This document shows positions 17,762-29,328 of a stretch of 41,178 nucleotides of DNA, in pieces. The DNA is taken from NCBI GenBank assembly GCA_944385445.1, contig CALWXF010000019.1:1-41178 (forward strand), read 5' to 3'. This DNA is from an uncultured Oscillospiraceae bacterium. Lineage in GTDB: Bacteria > Bacillota > Clostridia > Oscillospirales > Oscillospiraceae. A program made the position numbers and the translations under genes. The notes beneath the pieces are model-generated. The model saw nothing but the letters and a program-made list of their open reading frames with translations. It had not been told where the DNA came from and did no database searches. The number at the start of each line of letters is the position of its first letter. Position 1 is the first letter of the stretch.

Positions 17762-18607
17762 ATGGCGTTTCACAAACGTGCACAAGGAAAACGACTTTCC
17801 ACCAATCAGCGGGGCAGCAACGGTGCCCTCCCCGCCTACCAGCATCGGCTGTCCATCGCAGGGCAGCTCTTGCAGAAGCTGGTTTCATACTTCAATGGCA
17901 ATGCGGTGGGCCTCCTCCTCACAGCTTCCGTCTTCTTGGCGGTGTCCACCGGCTCGGTGAAGGTTTTTTCCTTCTTCTATGAGCGGGGCAAGGTGAGCTA
18001 CTGGGCCATGGACGCATCCGCCATTCCAGTATTCGGCAGCCATGTTATCCCGGAAATCCTATTTTGTGCCCTGTTTTTCACGTTTTTCCTGTTTATCACC
18101 GGGATTTTTGTCATCAGCCTGCCTGGCAGGCCGCCCCAGACCTTTGGGTGGTGGCTGCTGGTGCTGATCTACTCCGCCCTGCTGTGTTTCGTGTCGGCAC
18201 TGCTATATGGTTTCCTCTTTGGGTTTCATTTCAATCACAGGGTGTTTCTGATGCCACTGACCAACCTGATGGCAGCCATTGGCATCCGCTTTTTGATCTA
18301 CACACCCAAACGCCCCTCCTCCTTCCCCGCCCAGGCATTGGGCGCTGTCATCCTGTGCCTGCTGCCGGTGATTTTGATGCCTGTGCTGTATCGGTTGGGT
18401 CTGGACTCCGCCAAATCCCAGCGCACCTTCCCCCTGCTCAACGACACCCAGGTGGTGGTCTACGCCACGCCCACCACCTACTATACCGCCCGGTACACGA
18501 TAGACGGGGATACCATTCTCATTGACACCCGCCACCAGGGCACCTATGCCCGGGCCGACGACGAAGTGGAGTATTACACCTTTGAGGAGGTCGTCCTCCA
18601 GGACTGA
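17762..18607 (+). CDS. Integral membrane protein of unknown function
   Basis: 281 residues. A polar, basic N-terminus (1-45) is followed by about five hydrophobic segments (near 48-66, 97-122, 128-152, 160-177, 192-212). A C-terminal domain of about 65 residues is rich in Tyr, Thr and Asp, probably extracytoplasmic. I recognise no family. It starts five bases after the peptidase stop with TAAGGCCT as a modest ribosome site, so it is likely cotranscribed. Base composition is slightly lower in GC than its upstream neighbours. Confidence 0.72.
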   Translation: MAFHKRAQGKRLSTNQRGSNGALPAYQHRLSIAGQLLQKLVSYFNGNAVGLLLTASVFLAVSTGSVKVFSFFYERGKVSYWAMDASAIPVFGSHVIPEILFCALFFTFFLFITGIFVISLPGRPPQTFGWWLLVLIYSALLCFVSALLYGFLFGFHFNHRVFLMPLTNLMAAIGIRFLIYTPKRPSSFPAQALGAVILCLLPVILMPVLYRLGLDSAKSQRTFPLLNDTQVVVYATPTTYYTARYTIDGDTILIDTRHQGTYARADDEVEYYTFEEVVLQD

Positions 18608-18650
18608 CCCCGAACGTCTGCATCAGGCTGTTGCACATCCAACCATAGGC

Positions 18651-18685
18651 AAAAAAACAAGACGCCTTTCAGCGTCTTGTTTTTT
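18651..18685. terminator. Bidirectional terminator between converging transcripts
   Basis: Perfect 14-bp stem (18652-18665 with 18672-18685), 6-base loop, with six T at the plus exit and seven at the minus exit. It separates the plus-strand peptidase/membrane unit from the converging AT-rich cassette. Confidence 0.93.
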
Positions 18686-18712
18686 ACAACCCATCACACA
18701 GAAACATTCCCC

Positions 18713-19087
18713 TTACACCTGTGGCATGGCAATTTTAATTTCTTTTCCAATGTGCAAGCGGGTTAGGTCCGCTAACTTTTGGGACAATTCATCCAGTGTT
18801 CTTTGCAGACAAATCGCATTTGCATCTTGGCGTAGCGTCTCCGTGTCCTCTAAAACCTGTATATCAAACACGCTAGCTGTTTTTATATAAATTCTTATCG
18901 CTTTTTCTTCCCCACCAATCTCCAATTCGGCCATGCAACGAACGGTCTTATTTTTCTCCAAGTCCTTAGAAATCCCCACCGATGTAGACAAATTGGCATC
19001 TCCACGAAAATCATTGCTGCCCTGTAGGCGAGTAAAATCCAGTTCAGATTTCAAAATTACTGTCTCTCGATACTTAAATTCATTCAT
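18713..19087 (-). CDS. Possible SecB-like protein
   Basis: 124 residues, no signal peptide. The layout of alternating beta strands (RETVILKSELDF, TVRCMAELEI, KAIRIYIKTASVFDIQ) followed by a helix with a single Cys (LRQDANAICLQRTLDELSQKLADLTR) and a final strand IKIAMPQV resembles the SecB chaperone fold, in which the C-terminal helix and an LxPV end recur. This is a pattern-based guess. It is the last gene of a three-gene cassette and starts four bases after the previous stop. SecB-like proteins elsewhere act as chaperones for antitoxins or for secreted partners, which makes the context worth testing. Composition is visibly AT-richer than the flanks. Confidence 0.7.
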   Translation of the reverse strand: MNEFKYRETVILKSELDFTRLQGSNDFRGDANLSTSVGISKDLEKNKTVRCMAELEIGGEEKAIRIYIKTASVFDIQVLEDTETLRQDANAICLQRTLDELSQKLADLTRLHIGKEIKIAMPQV

Positions 19088-19091
19088 CTTG

Positions 19092-19670
19092 TCACACCCC
19101 CACCGCCACAGGAAGGCAATAATCTCTGGAATCTTCCTCCATAAATTTAGTCTCAGTTAAGGAAATAACAGGAAGTTTGACCTGAATGGAAAAGAACTGA
19201 CATGAAGCGAAAAAAGATTTCACGTTATGCATAACAATCACAGCGTTTTCCTGCCTGTTCCTCAATTCGGCAATTTCCTCGTCGAACTCCCCATCCTCTG
19301 CCTCCATATAATATCCAGGAGTAGGAAGTATGTCTTCGGGTAATTGTCTAAGATTAAATTGTTCTACAACTTTTTTGCTGGAACCTGTATATAAGGTCAC
19401 CAAAAACGTCGTACCCTCCGAGGAATTAAAGACATCCCGAATGGGAATGCGATCAGTCAATACATCAATGATTTTCTCACATGTAGTAGGGGCTACCACC
19501 CACTGGCACTTCTCACCATCTGCACAGTGGCATGAACAGGCATACATCCGATCATTGCAATCTACACAAGTAAAGAACAGTGGTCTTGTTGCCTCTACAA
19601 ATACCATATCCAGGTACAGTGGCCCCAAGTTCTCATCTTCGTTCAGGAAAATGTTCGTATTCAAACTCAT
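19092..19670 (-). CDS. Hypothetical protein (possible DUF6575-like)
   Basis: 192 residues starting MSLNTNIFLNEDENLGPLYL, chosen because GAGGAGACAGACT precedes that ATG; a longer frame to 19706 lacks a site and overlaps more of the upstream gene. The N-terminal half has the order LGPLYLDMVF, RPLFFTCVDCNDRMYACSC, QWVVAPTT, DRIPIRDVF, which recalls the DUF6575-type family found beside small hypothetical proteins. The C-terminal half is acidic, then ends in beta strands (VKSFFASCQFFSIQVKLP). Six cysteines in the first 60 residues might bind metal or be incidental. It overlaps the upstream gene by 38 bases, a sign of translational coupling. Function unknown. Confidence 0.72.
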   Translation of the reverse strand: MSLNTNIFLNEDENLGPLYLDMVFVEATRPLFFTCVDCNDRMYACSCHCADGEKCQWVVAPTTCEKIIDVLTDRIPIRDVFNSSEGTTFLVTLYTGSSKKVVEQFNLRQLPEDILPTPGYYMEAEDGEFDEEIAELRNRQENAVIVMHNVKSFFASCQFFSIQVKLPVISLTETKFMEEDSRDYCLPVAVGV

Positions 19671-20085
19671 AGTCTGTCTCCTCAAAAGCCATCCAAGGCT
19701 TTGCATCTACATATAGCCACCAATCCACATGTGAACCTCTTTGTTTTTTCCAGTCTCTTGTCTTGCAGGATTTACCATCCACCTTCGTTGTATGTCCTCT
19801 GGCCAAAAGCCACGGTCGCTGGAATTTGGATTCCAGTATAACAAACCTTCTCACATCTTTCAGTCGAAAAAACGTAGACATGCAGTATACCTGCGGGTCG
19901 TCAATATCTTTATCCGGCGGAACCTTAAACCCATTTTCTTCATAGGTATTCAGAAATGATGCCTTCTCAATTTTTCCAGTGGGACAAGCACGGTAAACTT
20001 CAATTTCCTGCTCTATGGCAGCTTCAGGCAGTTGAAAGTTCTCAAAATATTTAGGAAATATCTTTTGTATTCTCTCTACGTCCAT
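19633..20085 (-). CDS. Hypothetical protein, first gene of the AT-rich cassette
   Basis: 150 residues, soluble, basic middle and acidic end (YEFEYEHFPERR). Conserved-looking stretches are YRACPTGKIEKASFLNTYEE and RGHTTKVDGKSC...SHVDWWLYVDAKPW, the latter with His, Asp and Trp residues that could be catalytic or structural. I do not recognise the family. A perfect TTTAGGAGGTAGCT site precedes the ATG, and a promoter with an extended -10 lies 28 bases further up. Its 3' end overlaps the next gene in another frame. Base composition differs from the GC-rich flanks, which suggests horizontal acquisition. Confidence 0.75.
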   Translation of the reverse strand: MDVERIQKIFPKYFENFQLPEAAIEQEIEVYRACPTGKIEKASFLNTYEENGFKVPPDKDIDDPQVYCMSTFFRLKDVRRFVILESKFQRPWLLARGHTTKVDGKSCKTRDWKKQRGSHVDWWLYVDAKPWMAFEETDYEFEYEHFPERR

Positions 20086-20112
20086 AGCTACCTCCTAAAT
20101 TTTTGTGTTTTC

Positions 20113-20141
20113 ATACTAACATACGCTGCTATAAAAATCAA
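20113..20141 (-). promoter_or_regulatory. Promoter of the AT-rich three-gene cassette
   Basis: TTGATT, 17 bases, TAGTAT with a TGT extension on the minus strand, ending 28 bases before the first start codon. Plausible sigma-A promoter with extended -10. Confidence 0.6.
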
Positions 20142-20260
20142 TCTTTTTTACCATATAATGTATTTTCCTCTCTATATATTTACGATTCCATATACTGACA
20201 GTTATACGAATATGACAAATAGACGGGTGACTCCGTTAAACTAATCCATATTAATGAAAA
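20142..20260. other. AT-rich gap without recognisable features
   Basis: About 120 bases between the cassette promoter and the MITE-like repeat. I see no gene, hairpin or site in it. Confidence 0.6.
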
Positions 20261-20400
20261 GGGCCTGTTGCAAAATGCTGTTTTCAGACCCGAGCGAAAA
20301 ATTTGTGCATTAAAAAAGTTAGTTAGAACCGCCTTCTTGTCGGTTCTAACTAACTTTTTCTCTGGCCTTATTTTTCAAAATTCTATTTTGCAACAGGCCC
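20261..20400. mobile_element. MITE-like element with internal bidirectional terminator
   Basis: 140 bp bounded by perfect 16-bp terminal inverted repeats (GGGCCTGTTGCAAAAT and its complement). It has no coding capacity. Inside lies a perfect 19-bp stem (20313-20331 with 20341-20359) with A/T tracts on both sides, an efficient-looking terminator in either direction. The ends resemble those of IS elements with GTTGCAA-type termini. No clear target duplication is visible. It lies 10 bases beyond the ntpD stop, so it probably ends the V-ATPase transcript. Confidence 0.75.
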
Positions 20401-20410
20401 ATTAAAAGCC

Positions 20411-21097
20411 TTATTGGAAGTTCTGCAAAGCCTCAGCATCCCGGGCCTTCTGCTCCTCCAGGGCCTGCTGAAGGAGCATATCCTTCACCTTCATCAGGCG
20501 GGTGGTGGTGGAGCGTTCATTTTCATCCAGCTTCATGGTGATATACCGGATGGCCTCCTGGGTGTTGGGAATCATCACATATTCCAAGGCGTTGACACGG
20601 CGGCGGGTCTTCTCGATCTCCTCGGCCAGCAGCTGGGCGGTCTTTTCGATCTGGGCCAGCTTGAGCATGGACTGGAACACATCGCCCAGGGCCTCCACGG
20701 CGGAGTCCAGCTCACCGGAGGTGGTGGCAAAGCCGTAGGGGAAGATGTCGGAGGTGTCGCTGGTGCGGGTCTTGTAGGTGTAGGTGGGCACGTTGACGCT
20801 CATCACGTTGTGAAAGCTCATGTCCAGCTCCACACTCTGCTTGGGGTACATCAGCGCCTGCTCCATGGCCGCCCCGCTCATGAGGGCGGAGGCCACGGTG
20901 AAGGAGCCGTGCACCCGCATCAGCTCCGCCTCCACCTGGCTGCGCAGGGTGCGCACCTCCCGCACGGTGTCCAGAAACTGCTTCATCAGCTCGTCCCGCT
21001 TGTCCTTGAGCAGCTTGTGGCCACGCTGGGCGGTCTTCAGCTTACGCTTTAAGCGGGTGAGCTCCATTCGGGTGGGATTGACAACGGTGGCAGCCAT
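20411..21097 (-). CDS. ntpD: V-type ATPase subunit D (central stalk)
   Basis: 228-residue coiled-coil rotor subunit. The N-terminal helix starts VNPTRMELTRLKRKLKTAQR, and the C-terminal helix has LAEEIEKTRRRVNALEYVMIP, both diagnostic of V/A-ATPase subunit D. It couples ATP hydrolysis in A3B3 to rotation of the K ring. AAGGAGGGATAAACA precedes the ATG. It begins three bases after ntpB and is the last gene of the operon. Confidence 0.97.
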   Translation of the reverse strand: MAATVVNPTRMELTRLKRKLKTAQRGHKLLKDKRDELMKQFLDTVREVRTLRSQVEAELMRVHGSFTVASALMSGAAMEQALMYPKQSVELDMSFHNVMSVNVPTYTYKTRTSDTSDIFPYGFATTSGELDSAVEALGDVFQSMLKLAQIEKTAQLLAEEIEKTRRRVNALEYVMIPNTQEAIRYITMKLDENERSTTTRLMKVKDMLLQQALEEQKARDAEALQNFQ

Positions 21098-21100
21098 TGT

Positions 21101-22483
21101 TTATCCCTCCTTCTTGGGCAGGTACTTGTCGATATACTCCGGCTTGATGCGCTTGAGCTCCGCCTTGGGCAGGATGGACAGCAGCTCCCAGCCCAGGTCC
21201 AGGGTCTCCTCGATGGTGCGGTTGACCTCATAGCCCTGGTTGACGTAGCGGCGCTCGAACTCGTCGGCAAACTTGGCGTACAGCAGATCGGTGGGGGTCA
21301 GAGCGGCCTCGCCCAGAATGGACATCAGCTCCTTGTTGTCCTTACCGGTGGAGTAGGCGGCAAAGAGCTGGTTCATGGTGTTGGCGTGGTCCTCTCGGGT
21401 CTTACCCTGGCCGATGCCCTTGTCCTTCAGACGGGACAGGGAGGGCAGCACGTCCACGGGGGGATTGATGCCCTGGCGGTAGAGGGCACGGGAGAGGATG
21501 ATCTGGCCCTCGGTGATATATCCGGTCAGGTCGGGGATGGGGTGGGTCTTGTCATCCTCAGGCATGGTGAGGATGGGGATCATGGTGATGGAACCGGGCT
21601 TGCCCAGCTGACGGCCGGCACGCTCGTACATGGTGGCCAGGTCGGTGTACAGGTAGCCGGGGAAGCCACGGCGGCCGGGCACTTCCTTCTTAGCCGCGGA
21701 CACCTCACGGAGGGCCTCGGCGTAGTTGGTGATGTCGGTCAAGATGACCAGCACATGCATGCCCTTCTCAAAGGCCAGGTACTCGGCGGCGGTCAGGGCC
21801 ATACGGGGGGTGGAGATACGCTCCACGGCGGGGTCGTTGGCCAGGTTGGTGAACAGCACGGTGCGGTCAATGGCGCCGGTGCGCTTGAACTCCTGGACAA
21901 AGTACTCGGACTCCTCGTAGGTGATACCGATGGCGGCGAACACCACGGCGAAGTTGCCGGCGTCGTCCCCCAGCACACGGGCCTGACGGGCAATCTGAGC
22001 GGCCAGCTGGGCGTGGGGCAGACCGGAGCCGGAGAAGATGGGCAGCTTCTGGCCACGCACCAGGGTGTTCAGACCGTCAATGGTGGACACGCCGGTCTGG
22101 ATGAACTCGTTGGGGTAATCCCGGGCGGCGGGGTTCATGGGCAGGCCGTTGATGTCCCGGTACTCCTCAGCCAGAATCTCGGGGCCGCCGTCAATGGGGT
22201 GGCCCATGCCGTTGAACACACGGCCCAGCATGTCGCCGGACACCCCCAGCTGGAGGGGGTGGCCCAGGAAACGCACCTTGGACTGGGCCAGGTTGATGCC
22301 AGCGGCGGACTCGAACAGCTGCACCACAGCGGTGTCGCCGTTGACCTCCAGCACCTTACCACGGCGGATGCCGCCGTCGGGCAGCTCTACCTCCACCAGC
22401 TCGTCATAGGTGACGTTTTCCACCATCTTCACCATCATCAGAGGAGAGACGATCTCCTGAATGGTTCTGTATTCACGAATCAC
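21101..22483 (-). CDS. ntpB: V-type ATPase subunit B (non-catalytic)
   Basis: 460 residues, the usual length. It begins [21 protein letters not shown], has [25 protein letters not shown] at the degenerate P-loop position, and [19 protein letters not shown] near residue 350. It alternates with subunit A in the A3B3 head. The start is GTG, overlapping the ntpA stop as GTGA; AAGGCGGGTGAT is the likely ribosome site. This suggests translational coupling and matched amounts of A and B. Confidence 0.97.
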   Translation of the reverse strand: MIREYRTIQEIVSPLMMVKMVENVTYDELVEVELPDGGIRRGKVLEVNGDTAVVQLFESAAGINLAQSKVRFLGHPLQLGVSGDMLGRVFNGMGHPIDGGPEILAEEYRDINGLPMNPAARDYPNEFIQTGVSTIDGLNTLVRGQKLPIFSGSGLPHAQLAAQIARQARVLGDDAGNFAVVFAAIGITYEESEYFVQEFKRTGAIDRTVLFTNLANDPAVERISTPRMALTAAEYLAFEKGMHVLVILTDITNYAEALREVSAAKKEVPGRRGFPGYLYTDLATMYERAGRQLGKPGSITMIPILTMPEDDKTHPIPDLTGYITEGQIILSRALYRQGINPPVDVLPSLSRLKDKGIGQGKTREDHANTMNQLFAAYSTGKDNKELMSILGEAALTPTDLLYAKFADEFERRYVNQGYEVNRTIEETLDLGWELLSILPKAELKRIKPEYIDKYLPKKEG

Positions 22484-24255
22484 AGGGTATCACCCGCCTT
22501 TTCCACAACTTCGTCGATTTCCCGCTCCATCTGCACCCGGATGTCGGCGTACTCCTGCTGGTACTGCTCCACGGGCACGGACTTGGCGCGGCCAATGCGC
22601 TCCCGGGCGGGGATGCCGAACAGCTCCATGGTGGGAGCGCCCTTGGCGATGGCGGCCCGGCACAGCTTGTCATAGTCCAGAATCATGGCCAGCAGCTGGG
22701 CCTGGCGGTCATAGCTGGAGTAGGAGTCCACGTCCACAAAGGAGTTCTGCTGGAGGAAGTCCTCACGGACCATACGGGCGGACTCCAGGGTCAGCTGGTC
22801 GTTGGGGGACAGGGAGTCCTTACCAACCAGCTGCACGATCTCGTTGAGGCTGGACTCGCTCTGCAGCAGGCTCATGGCCCGCTCCCGGTTCTGCATAAAC
22901 TCAGGGCCCAGATTCTCGTCAAACCAGGGCTTCAGGGAGTCCAGGTACAGGGAGTGGGAGTTGAGCCAGTTGATGGCGGGGAAGTGGCGCTTATAGGCCA
23001 GCTGGGCGTCCAGAGCCCAGAACACCTTGACGATACGCATGGTGCCCTGAGAGACGGGCTCGGACAGGTCGCCGCCGGGAGGGGACACAGCGCCCACGGC
23101 GGTGAGGGAGCCCCGGCGGTCGTCGCTGCCCAGGCAGGACACGGAGCCGGCCCGCTCGTAGAACTGAGCCAGACGGGAGGCCAGGTAGGCGGGGTAGCCC
23201 TCTTCGCCGGGCATCTCTTCCAGACGGCCGGACATCTCACGCAGAGCCTCGGCCCAGCGGGAGGTGGAGTCGGCGATGACGGCCACGTCGTAGCCCATGT
23301 CACGGAAGTACTCAGCAATGGTGATGCCGGTGTAAATGGAGGCCTCACGGGCAGCCACGGGCATATCGGAGGTGTTGGCAATGAGCACGGTCCGCTTCAT
23401 CAGGGACTCGCCGGTGCGGGGGTCGATGAGTTCGGGGAACTCACGCAAAACGTCGGTCATCTCGTTGCCACGCTCGCCGCAGCCAATGTAGATGACGATG
23501 TCCACGTCAGACCACTTGGCCACGGCGTGCTGCATCACGGTCTTGCCGGAGCCGAAGGGGCCGGGAATGGCGGCGGTGCCGCCCTTGGCCACGGGGAAGC
23601 AGGTGTCCACGATCCGCTGTCCGGTGGACAGGGGGCGGACAGGGGGATACTTGCGCTTGTAGGGCCGGCCCACACGCACGGGCCAGCGCTGGCTCATGGT
23701 GATCTCCACGTCGGTGCCGTCCTCCTTGGTGAGGACAGCCACCACGGTCTTCACGTTGTAGGAGCCAGCGGGGGTGACGTTCTTCAGGGTGCCCTTGAGG
23801 TAGGGGGGCACCATGATCTTGTGGAGCACCACGGGGGTCTCGGGGACGGTGCCGATGACGTCGCCGCCCTCCACCTTATCGCCCACCTTGGCCACGGGAG
23901 TGAACTCCCACAGCTTCTCGGGGTCGATGGGGGGAACCTCCACGCCACGGGGCAGGTTGTTGCCCCCCACCTTCTTCATGATCTCCTCCAGGGGTCGCTG
24001 GATTCCATCGTAGATATTCTCAATCATGCCGGGGCCCAGCTCCACGCTCATGGGGTAACCGGTGGTTACCACCTCGGCGCCGGGGCCCAGGCCGGAGGTC
24101 TCCTCATAGACCTGAATGGAGGCGGCATCCCCGTTCATGGTGAGGATCTCACCGATGAGGCGCTGGGGACCCACACGGACCACGTCGGACATGTTGGCGT
24201 CCGACAGGCCGGTGGCCACCACCAGGGGGCCGGAGACCTTAACTACTTTACCCAT
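22480..24255 (-). CDS. ntpA: V-type ATPase subunit A (catalytic)
   Basis: 591 residues. The N-terminal beta barrel ([14 protein letters not shown]...) is followed by the V-type specific bulge domain (about 115-190). The P-loop GPFGSGKT is at 232-239, with [13 protein letters not shown] and the [27 protein letters not shown] nucleotide-site loop further on. All catalytic motifs are intact, including GERGNE. AAGGAAGG lies about ten bases before the ATG. It is separated from ntpG by a 216-base gap, exceptional in this tightly packed operon. Confidence 0.98.
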   Translation of the reverse strand: MGKVVKVSGPLVVATGLSDANMSDVVRVGPQRLIGEILTMNGDAASIQVYEETSGLGPGAEVVTTGYPMSVELGPGMIENIYDGIQRPLEEIMKKVGGNNLPRGVEVPPIDPEKLWEFTPVAKVGDKVEGGDVIGTVPETPVVLHKIMVPPYLKGTLKNVTPAGSYNVKTVVAVLTKEDGTDVEITMSQRWPVRVGRPYKRKYPPVRPLSTGQRIVDTCFPVAKGGTAAIPGPFGSGKTVMQHAVAKWSDVDIVIYIGCGERGNEMTDVLREFPELIDPRTGESLMKRTVLIANTSDMPVAAREASIYTGITIAEYFRDMGYDVAVIADSTSRWAEALREMSGRLEEMPGEEGYPAYLASRLAQFYERAGSVSCLGSDDRRGSLTAVGAVSPPGGDLSEPVSQGTMRIVKVFWALDAQLAYKRHFPAINWLNSHSLYLDSLKPWFDENLGPEFMQNRERAMSLLQSESSLNEIVQLVGKDSLSPNDQLTLESARMVREDFLQQNSFVDVDSYSSYDRQAQLLAMILDYDKLCRAAIAKGAPTMELFGIPARERIGRAKSVPVEQYQQEYADIRVQMEREIDEVVEKAGDTL

Positions 24256-24471
24256 ATCGTCGAAACCTTCCTTCTAGGTTTTGATTTTTGTGTATTCAAA
24301 CACGCCATGGCAATGCCGAGACATAGCGGCAAGTGGTATGGCGGAGCAATTTTGTGTCAGACCGAGGCGTGGCTTTGCAGAAATCCTTTGTGGATTTCAA
24401 AAAGTCACAACGATGGTATGGCGCAAAAGGGCCCGTCAGAACCACAGCCGTCATGACGAGGGATTGCCCCA
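24256..24471 (-). other. Structured 216-base gap inside the V-ATPase operon
   Basis: No reading frame of note. It holds a stem with CGCCAT/ATGGCG (24303-24308 with 24338-24343) and TGCCG/CGGCA inside it, a GAAATCC/GGATTTC hairpin (24380-24386 with 24392-24398), the palindrome CGTCATGACG near 24448, and two direct copies of TGGTATGGCG (24334 and 24414). It could be an inserted repeat or an RNA element that sets the ratio of the catalytic head genes. Confidence 0.5.
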
Positions 24472-24786
24472 TCAAAGAATATCTGCGCCTACGGCACGCT
24501 CCACTGCCTTCTTGATGTTGCGCATGCCGATGCCCTGGCTGCCCTCTTTGCCGGGAATGAGGATGATGGCAGTGGTCAGGACATCCTTATAGCGGGCGAT
24601 GTCGCTGTCCATACTGGCCGCCAGGGTCTCGGTGAGATAGATGATCCCGTAGTTCTCCTTGGCGATGGTGTGGAGGGTGGTGCGGGCCTGGTCCACGCTG
24701 TCCACCGGAAAGGTGGCCAGACCCAGAACCTTGAAGCCCAACACGCTGTCCTTATCGCCGATGACGGCGATGTGATAACGAGCCAT
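24472..24786 (-). CDS. ntpG: V-type ATPase subunit F (NtpG)
   Basis: 104-residue small stalk subunit. MARYHIAVIGDKDSVLGFKVLG is the typical Rossmann-like start, and the middle has YGIIYLTETLA and AIILIPGKEGSQGIG. It sits on subunit D in the central rotor. AAAGGAGGGGAAGGGAC precedes the ATG. It lies 15 bases after ntpC, in the Enterococcus hirae gene order. Confidence 0.95.
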   Translation of the reverse strand: MARYHIAVIGDKDSVLGFKVLGLATFPVDSVDQARTTLHTIAKENYGIIYLTETLAASMDSDIARYKDVLTTAIILIPGKEGSQGIGMRNIKKAVERAVGADIL

Positions 24787-24801
24787 GTCCCTTCCCCTCC
24801 T

Positions 24802-25800
24802 TTAACCGTAGGTCCGGCGCAGACGCTGCCGGATGGTGTCTCCGTCCAGGCCCGCCATACGGCCGGACAAAATGGTGCGGATGGCGGTCATCTCCGCCTC
24901 CCGGGCGTAGAGGTAGCCCACAATGGGCTGCTCGCCAAAGGCCACCCGCCGTGCAGCAGACAGATAATCCATCACTGCGTCATCGCATTCCCGCTCAAAC
25001 TCAGTGAGTGCGCCGGAGCCGGGAGCAGACACAGCCGCACCCAGAGCCGCAGCATGGGCCAGCGGGCCACTGCGAAACACATTGCCCAGTTCCTCCCCCT
25101 TGGCCAGCGCCAGCGTCCGCAGGGGTACCGTTCCCCCGGGCACCAGCACCTGCTGGAGGAACTCCCCGCCCTTGTTCAGCCGTGCGGCTCTCACACAGGA
25201 GCGCAGATTGGCCACGTCAATGGACAGGGCCACATATTCCTGAACAAACTTGCTGTCCGCCTTTTGGGCCAGGTCGGTGAGTTCCTCGAAGCAGGCCCGA
25301 TCCAGGATAAAATCCGCCAGCTGGGGATCTCCTGTGGCGCCCAAAGTCTCCCGAGCCCGGGCAATGCCCCGGCGGAAGATCTCTGCGTAGCCCCGCAGAT
25401 CCTCCCGCCGATAGTCAGCAGCCAGGCGCTGGGGCTGGTAGCGGCCCCCGGACACCAACAGACCGTCCTGCTGGGTTCCCAGTGCCTCCGCCTTCACCAG
25501 CACCTTGGCGTTGTGGTAGTCGGGGCGGCAGCGGAACACGTCCAGCAGCGCCCGATTGCCCACAGCGGTGCTCAAATCGTGGTACAGGTCCGCCTGGGCC
25601 TTGGAGAGCATCTCCTCCACAGCCCCAGGGGTCACCTGTCCCATGTCGCCATATCCGCACTCGGTGAGCACCTTGGCGGCCTCGGAAAGCTCCCGGGCCT
25701 CGATCATCCGCTCCATGCGCTCGGTATTCAAAAGCCGATTCTCCATGGCGTGGATGCGGGCGGATATGGTCAGATAATCCAAATCCTTTTGGTAAGACAC
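24802..25800 (-). CDS. ntpC: V-type ATPase subunit C (rotor socket)
   Basis: 332-residue all-helical, funnel-shaped subunit (subunit d of eukaryotes) that links the K ring to D/F. Recognised by DYLTISARIHAMENRLL, PDYHNAKVLVKAE and EQPIVGYLYAREAEMTAIRTIL. The start is GTG with AAGGGGGAG upstream. Length and end (RLRRTYG) are usual. It lies 45 bases after ntpE. Confidence 0.95.
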   Translation of the reverse strand: MSYQKDLDYLTISARIHAMENRLLNTERMERMIEARELSEAAKVLTECGYGDMGQVTPGAVEEMLSKAQADLYHDLSTAVGNRALLDVFRCRPDYHNAKVLVKAEALGTQQDGLLVSGGRYQPQRLAADYRREDLRGYAEIFRRGIARARETLGATGDPQLADFILDRACFEELTDLAQKADSKFVQEYVALSIDVANLRSCVRAARLNKGGEFLQQVLVPGGTVPLRTLALAKGEELGNVFRSGPLAHAAALGAAVSAPGSGALTEFERECDDAVMDYLSAARRVAFGEQPIVGYLYAREAEMTAIRTILSGRMAGLDGDTIRQRLRRTYG

Positions 25801-25845
25801 GGTTTACTCCCCCTTTCCATGAACATCAGTGTGAAAAGGGTTGCA

Positions 25846-26436
25846 TTAACCGAAGAGCACGTCTGCCACCTGAGTGGACAGGGTGCCCCGCTGCAGGCGC
25901 ACCAGGGTCTCGAAGGTGCAGTTGACCTCCACAGCCCCGTCGCTGAGGATGAAGCCGCCCTGCATGGGGCGCTTCTCCTGGGACAGGGTCAGATGGCCAC
26001 GGTCCCCCAGCTTCTGGTTGGCAGCCACCACCACCGCCTTGCCCAACCGGGCCCGGTCGGCAGCGGAGAAGATGAGGGCCTCGGTGCCCTTGGAGGCAGC
26101 CTGGGCGGCCAGATCGGCCAGCAGAGCCACACACTTCTCCTGGGGCAGCTCGGTGAGCTTCTTCATGGCCAGCTGGAAGGCCTCTTCCACGACCTCCTGC
26201 TTGGCCCGCAGCACTTCCTTGCGGCACTCCAGCTGGGCCACGCTGGCCAGCCGCTCGCCCCGCTCGGCAGCGGCCTTCTCGCCCCGGGCCAGGATGTCGT
26301 CGGCCTCGGCCTTGGCCTGGGCCTGGTACTGGGACAGGATCTTGTCCGCCTCTGCCCGGGCCTGGGCCAGCACATCGTCAACCTCCCGCTGGGCATCACC
26401 GCTGATACGATCTATGATCTTCTCAATTCCGTCCAT
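25846..26436 (-). CDS. ntpE: V-type ATPase subunit E (peripheral stalk)
   Basis: 196 residues. A long coiled coil (about 1-95, rich in Ala/Glu/Lys/Gln) is followed by a C-terminal globular head containing GGFILSDGAVEVNCTFETL, the diagnostic motif of subunit E. It pairs with the small NtpF-type subunit as the stator. GAGGGGGAGACT precedes the ATG, 15 bases after ntpK. Confidence 0.95.
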   Translation of the reverse strand: MDGIEKIIDRISGDAQREVDDVLAQARAEADKILSQYQAQAKAEADDILARGEKAAAERGERLASVAQLECRKEVLRAKQEVVEEAFQLAMKKLTELPQEKCVALLADLAAQAASKGTEALIFSAADRARLGKAVVVAANQKLGDRGHLTLSQEKRPMQGGFILSDGAVEVNCTFETLVRLQRGTLSTQVADVLFG

Positions 26437-26451
26437 AGTCTCCCCCTCAGC

Positions 26452-28953
<2,502 letters not shown>

Positions 28954-28954
<1 letters not shown>

Positions 28955-29268
28955 CAGTTTTTACCTACCCTTCCAACAATGAGGTCCGCCGCTTGCTCCA
29001 GATGCCCGCGGGCCTGCCGCTTCATGGCCTCACAGGCCTGGGCGTTGCCCTCCAGCACCTGGCGGGACTGCTGGGCGGCCAGCTCCTCGGCCTGGGCCAT
29101 CATGGCCTTGGCCTTCTCCTGAGCCTGGGCCCGGGCCTCGGCCACCAGCGCCTTGCCGGCCCGCTCCGCGTCCGCCACAATCCGCTTGGCCTGGGCCACG
29201 GCTTCCGCCTTCTGGCCCCGGGAGGCCTCCTCAGTCTGGGTCACCTTCTGGATGGCTTCAAATGCCAT
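28954..29268 (-). CDS. ntpF: V-type ATPase small peripheral-stalk subunit (NtpF/G/H type)
   Basis: 104 residues, almost wholly a single coiled coil rich in Ala, Gln, Lys and Glu (EAIQKVTQTEEASRGQKAEAV at the start). It is the partner of subunit E in the stator. Position at the head of the operon, before ntpI, matches ntpF of E. hirae. AGAGGTGAG precedes the ATG. The last base of its stop is the first base of the ntpI start. Confidence 0.9.
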
Positions 29269-29328
29269 AGTATCTCACCTCTTTCTGGGACTCAAAGGTC
29301 ATCAGGTTCCTTGGTTGCATTATCCCCG

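Noticed and set aside
19633-20085. ADP-ribosyltransferase-like reading of the 150-residue protein
   Set aside because: An 'YR...SFL' pattern near residue 31 is suggestive, but the rest of the triad cannot be placed, so no function is assigned.
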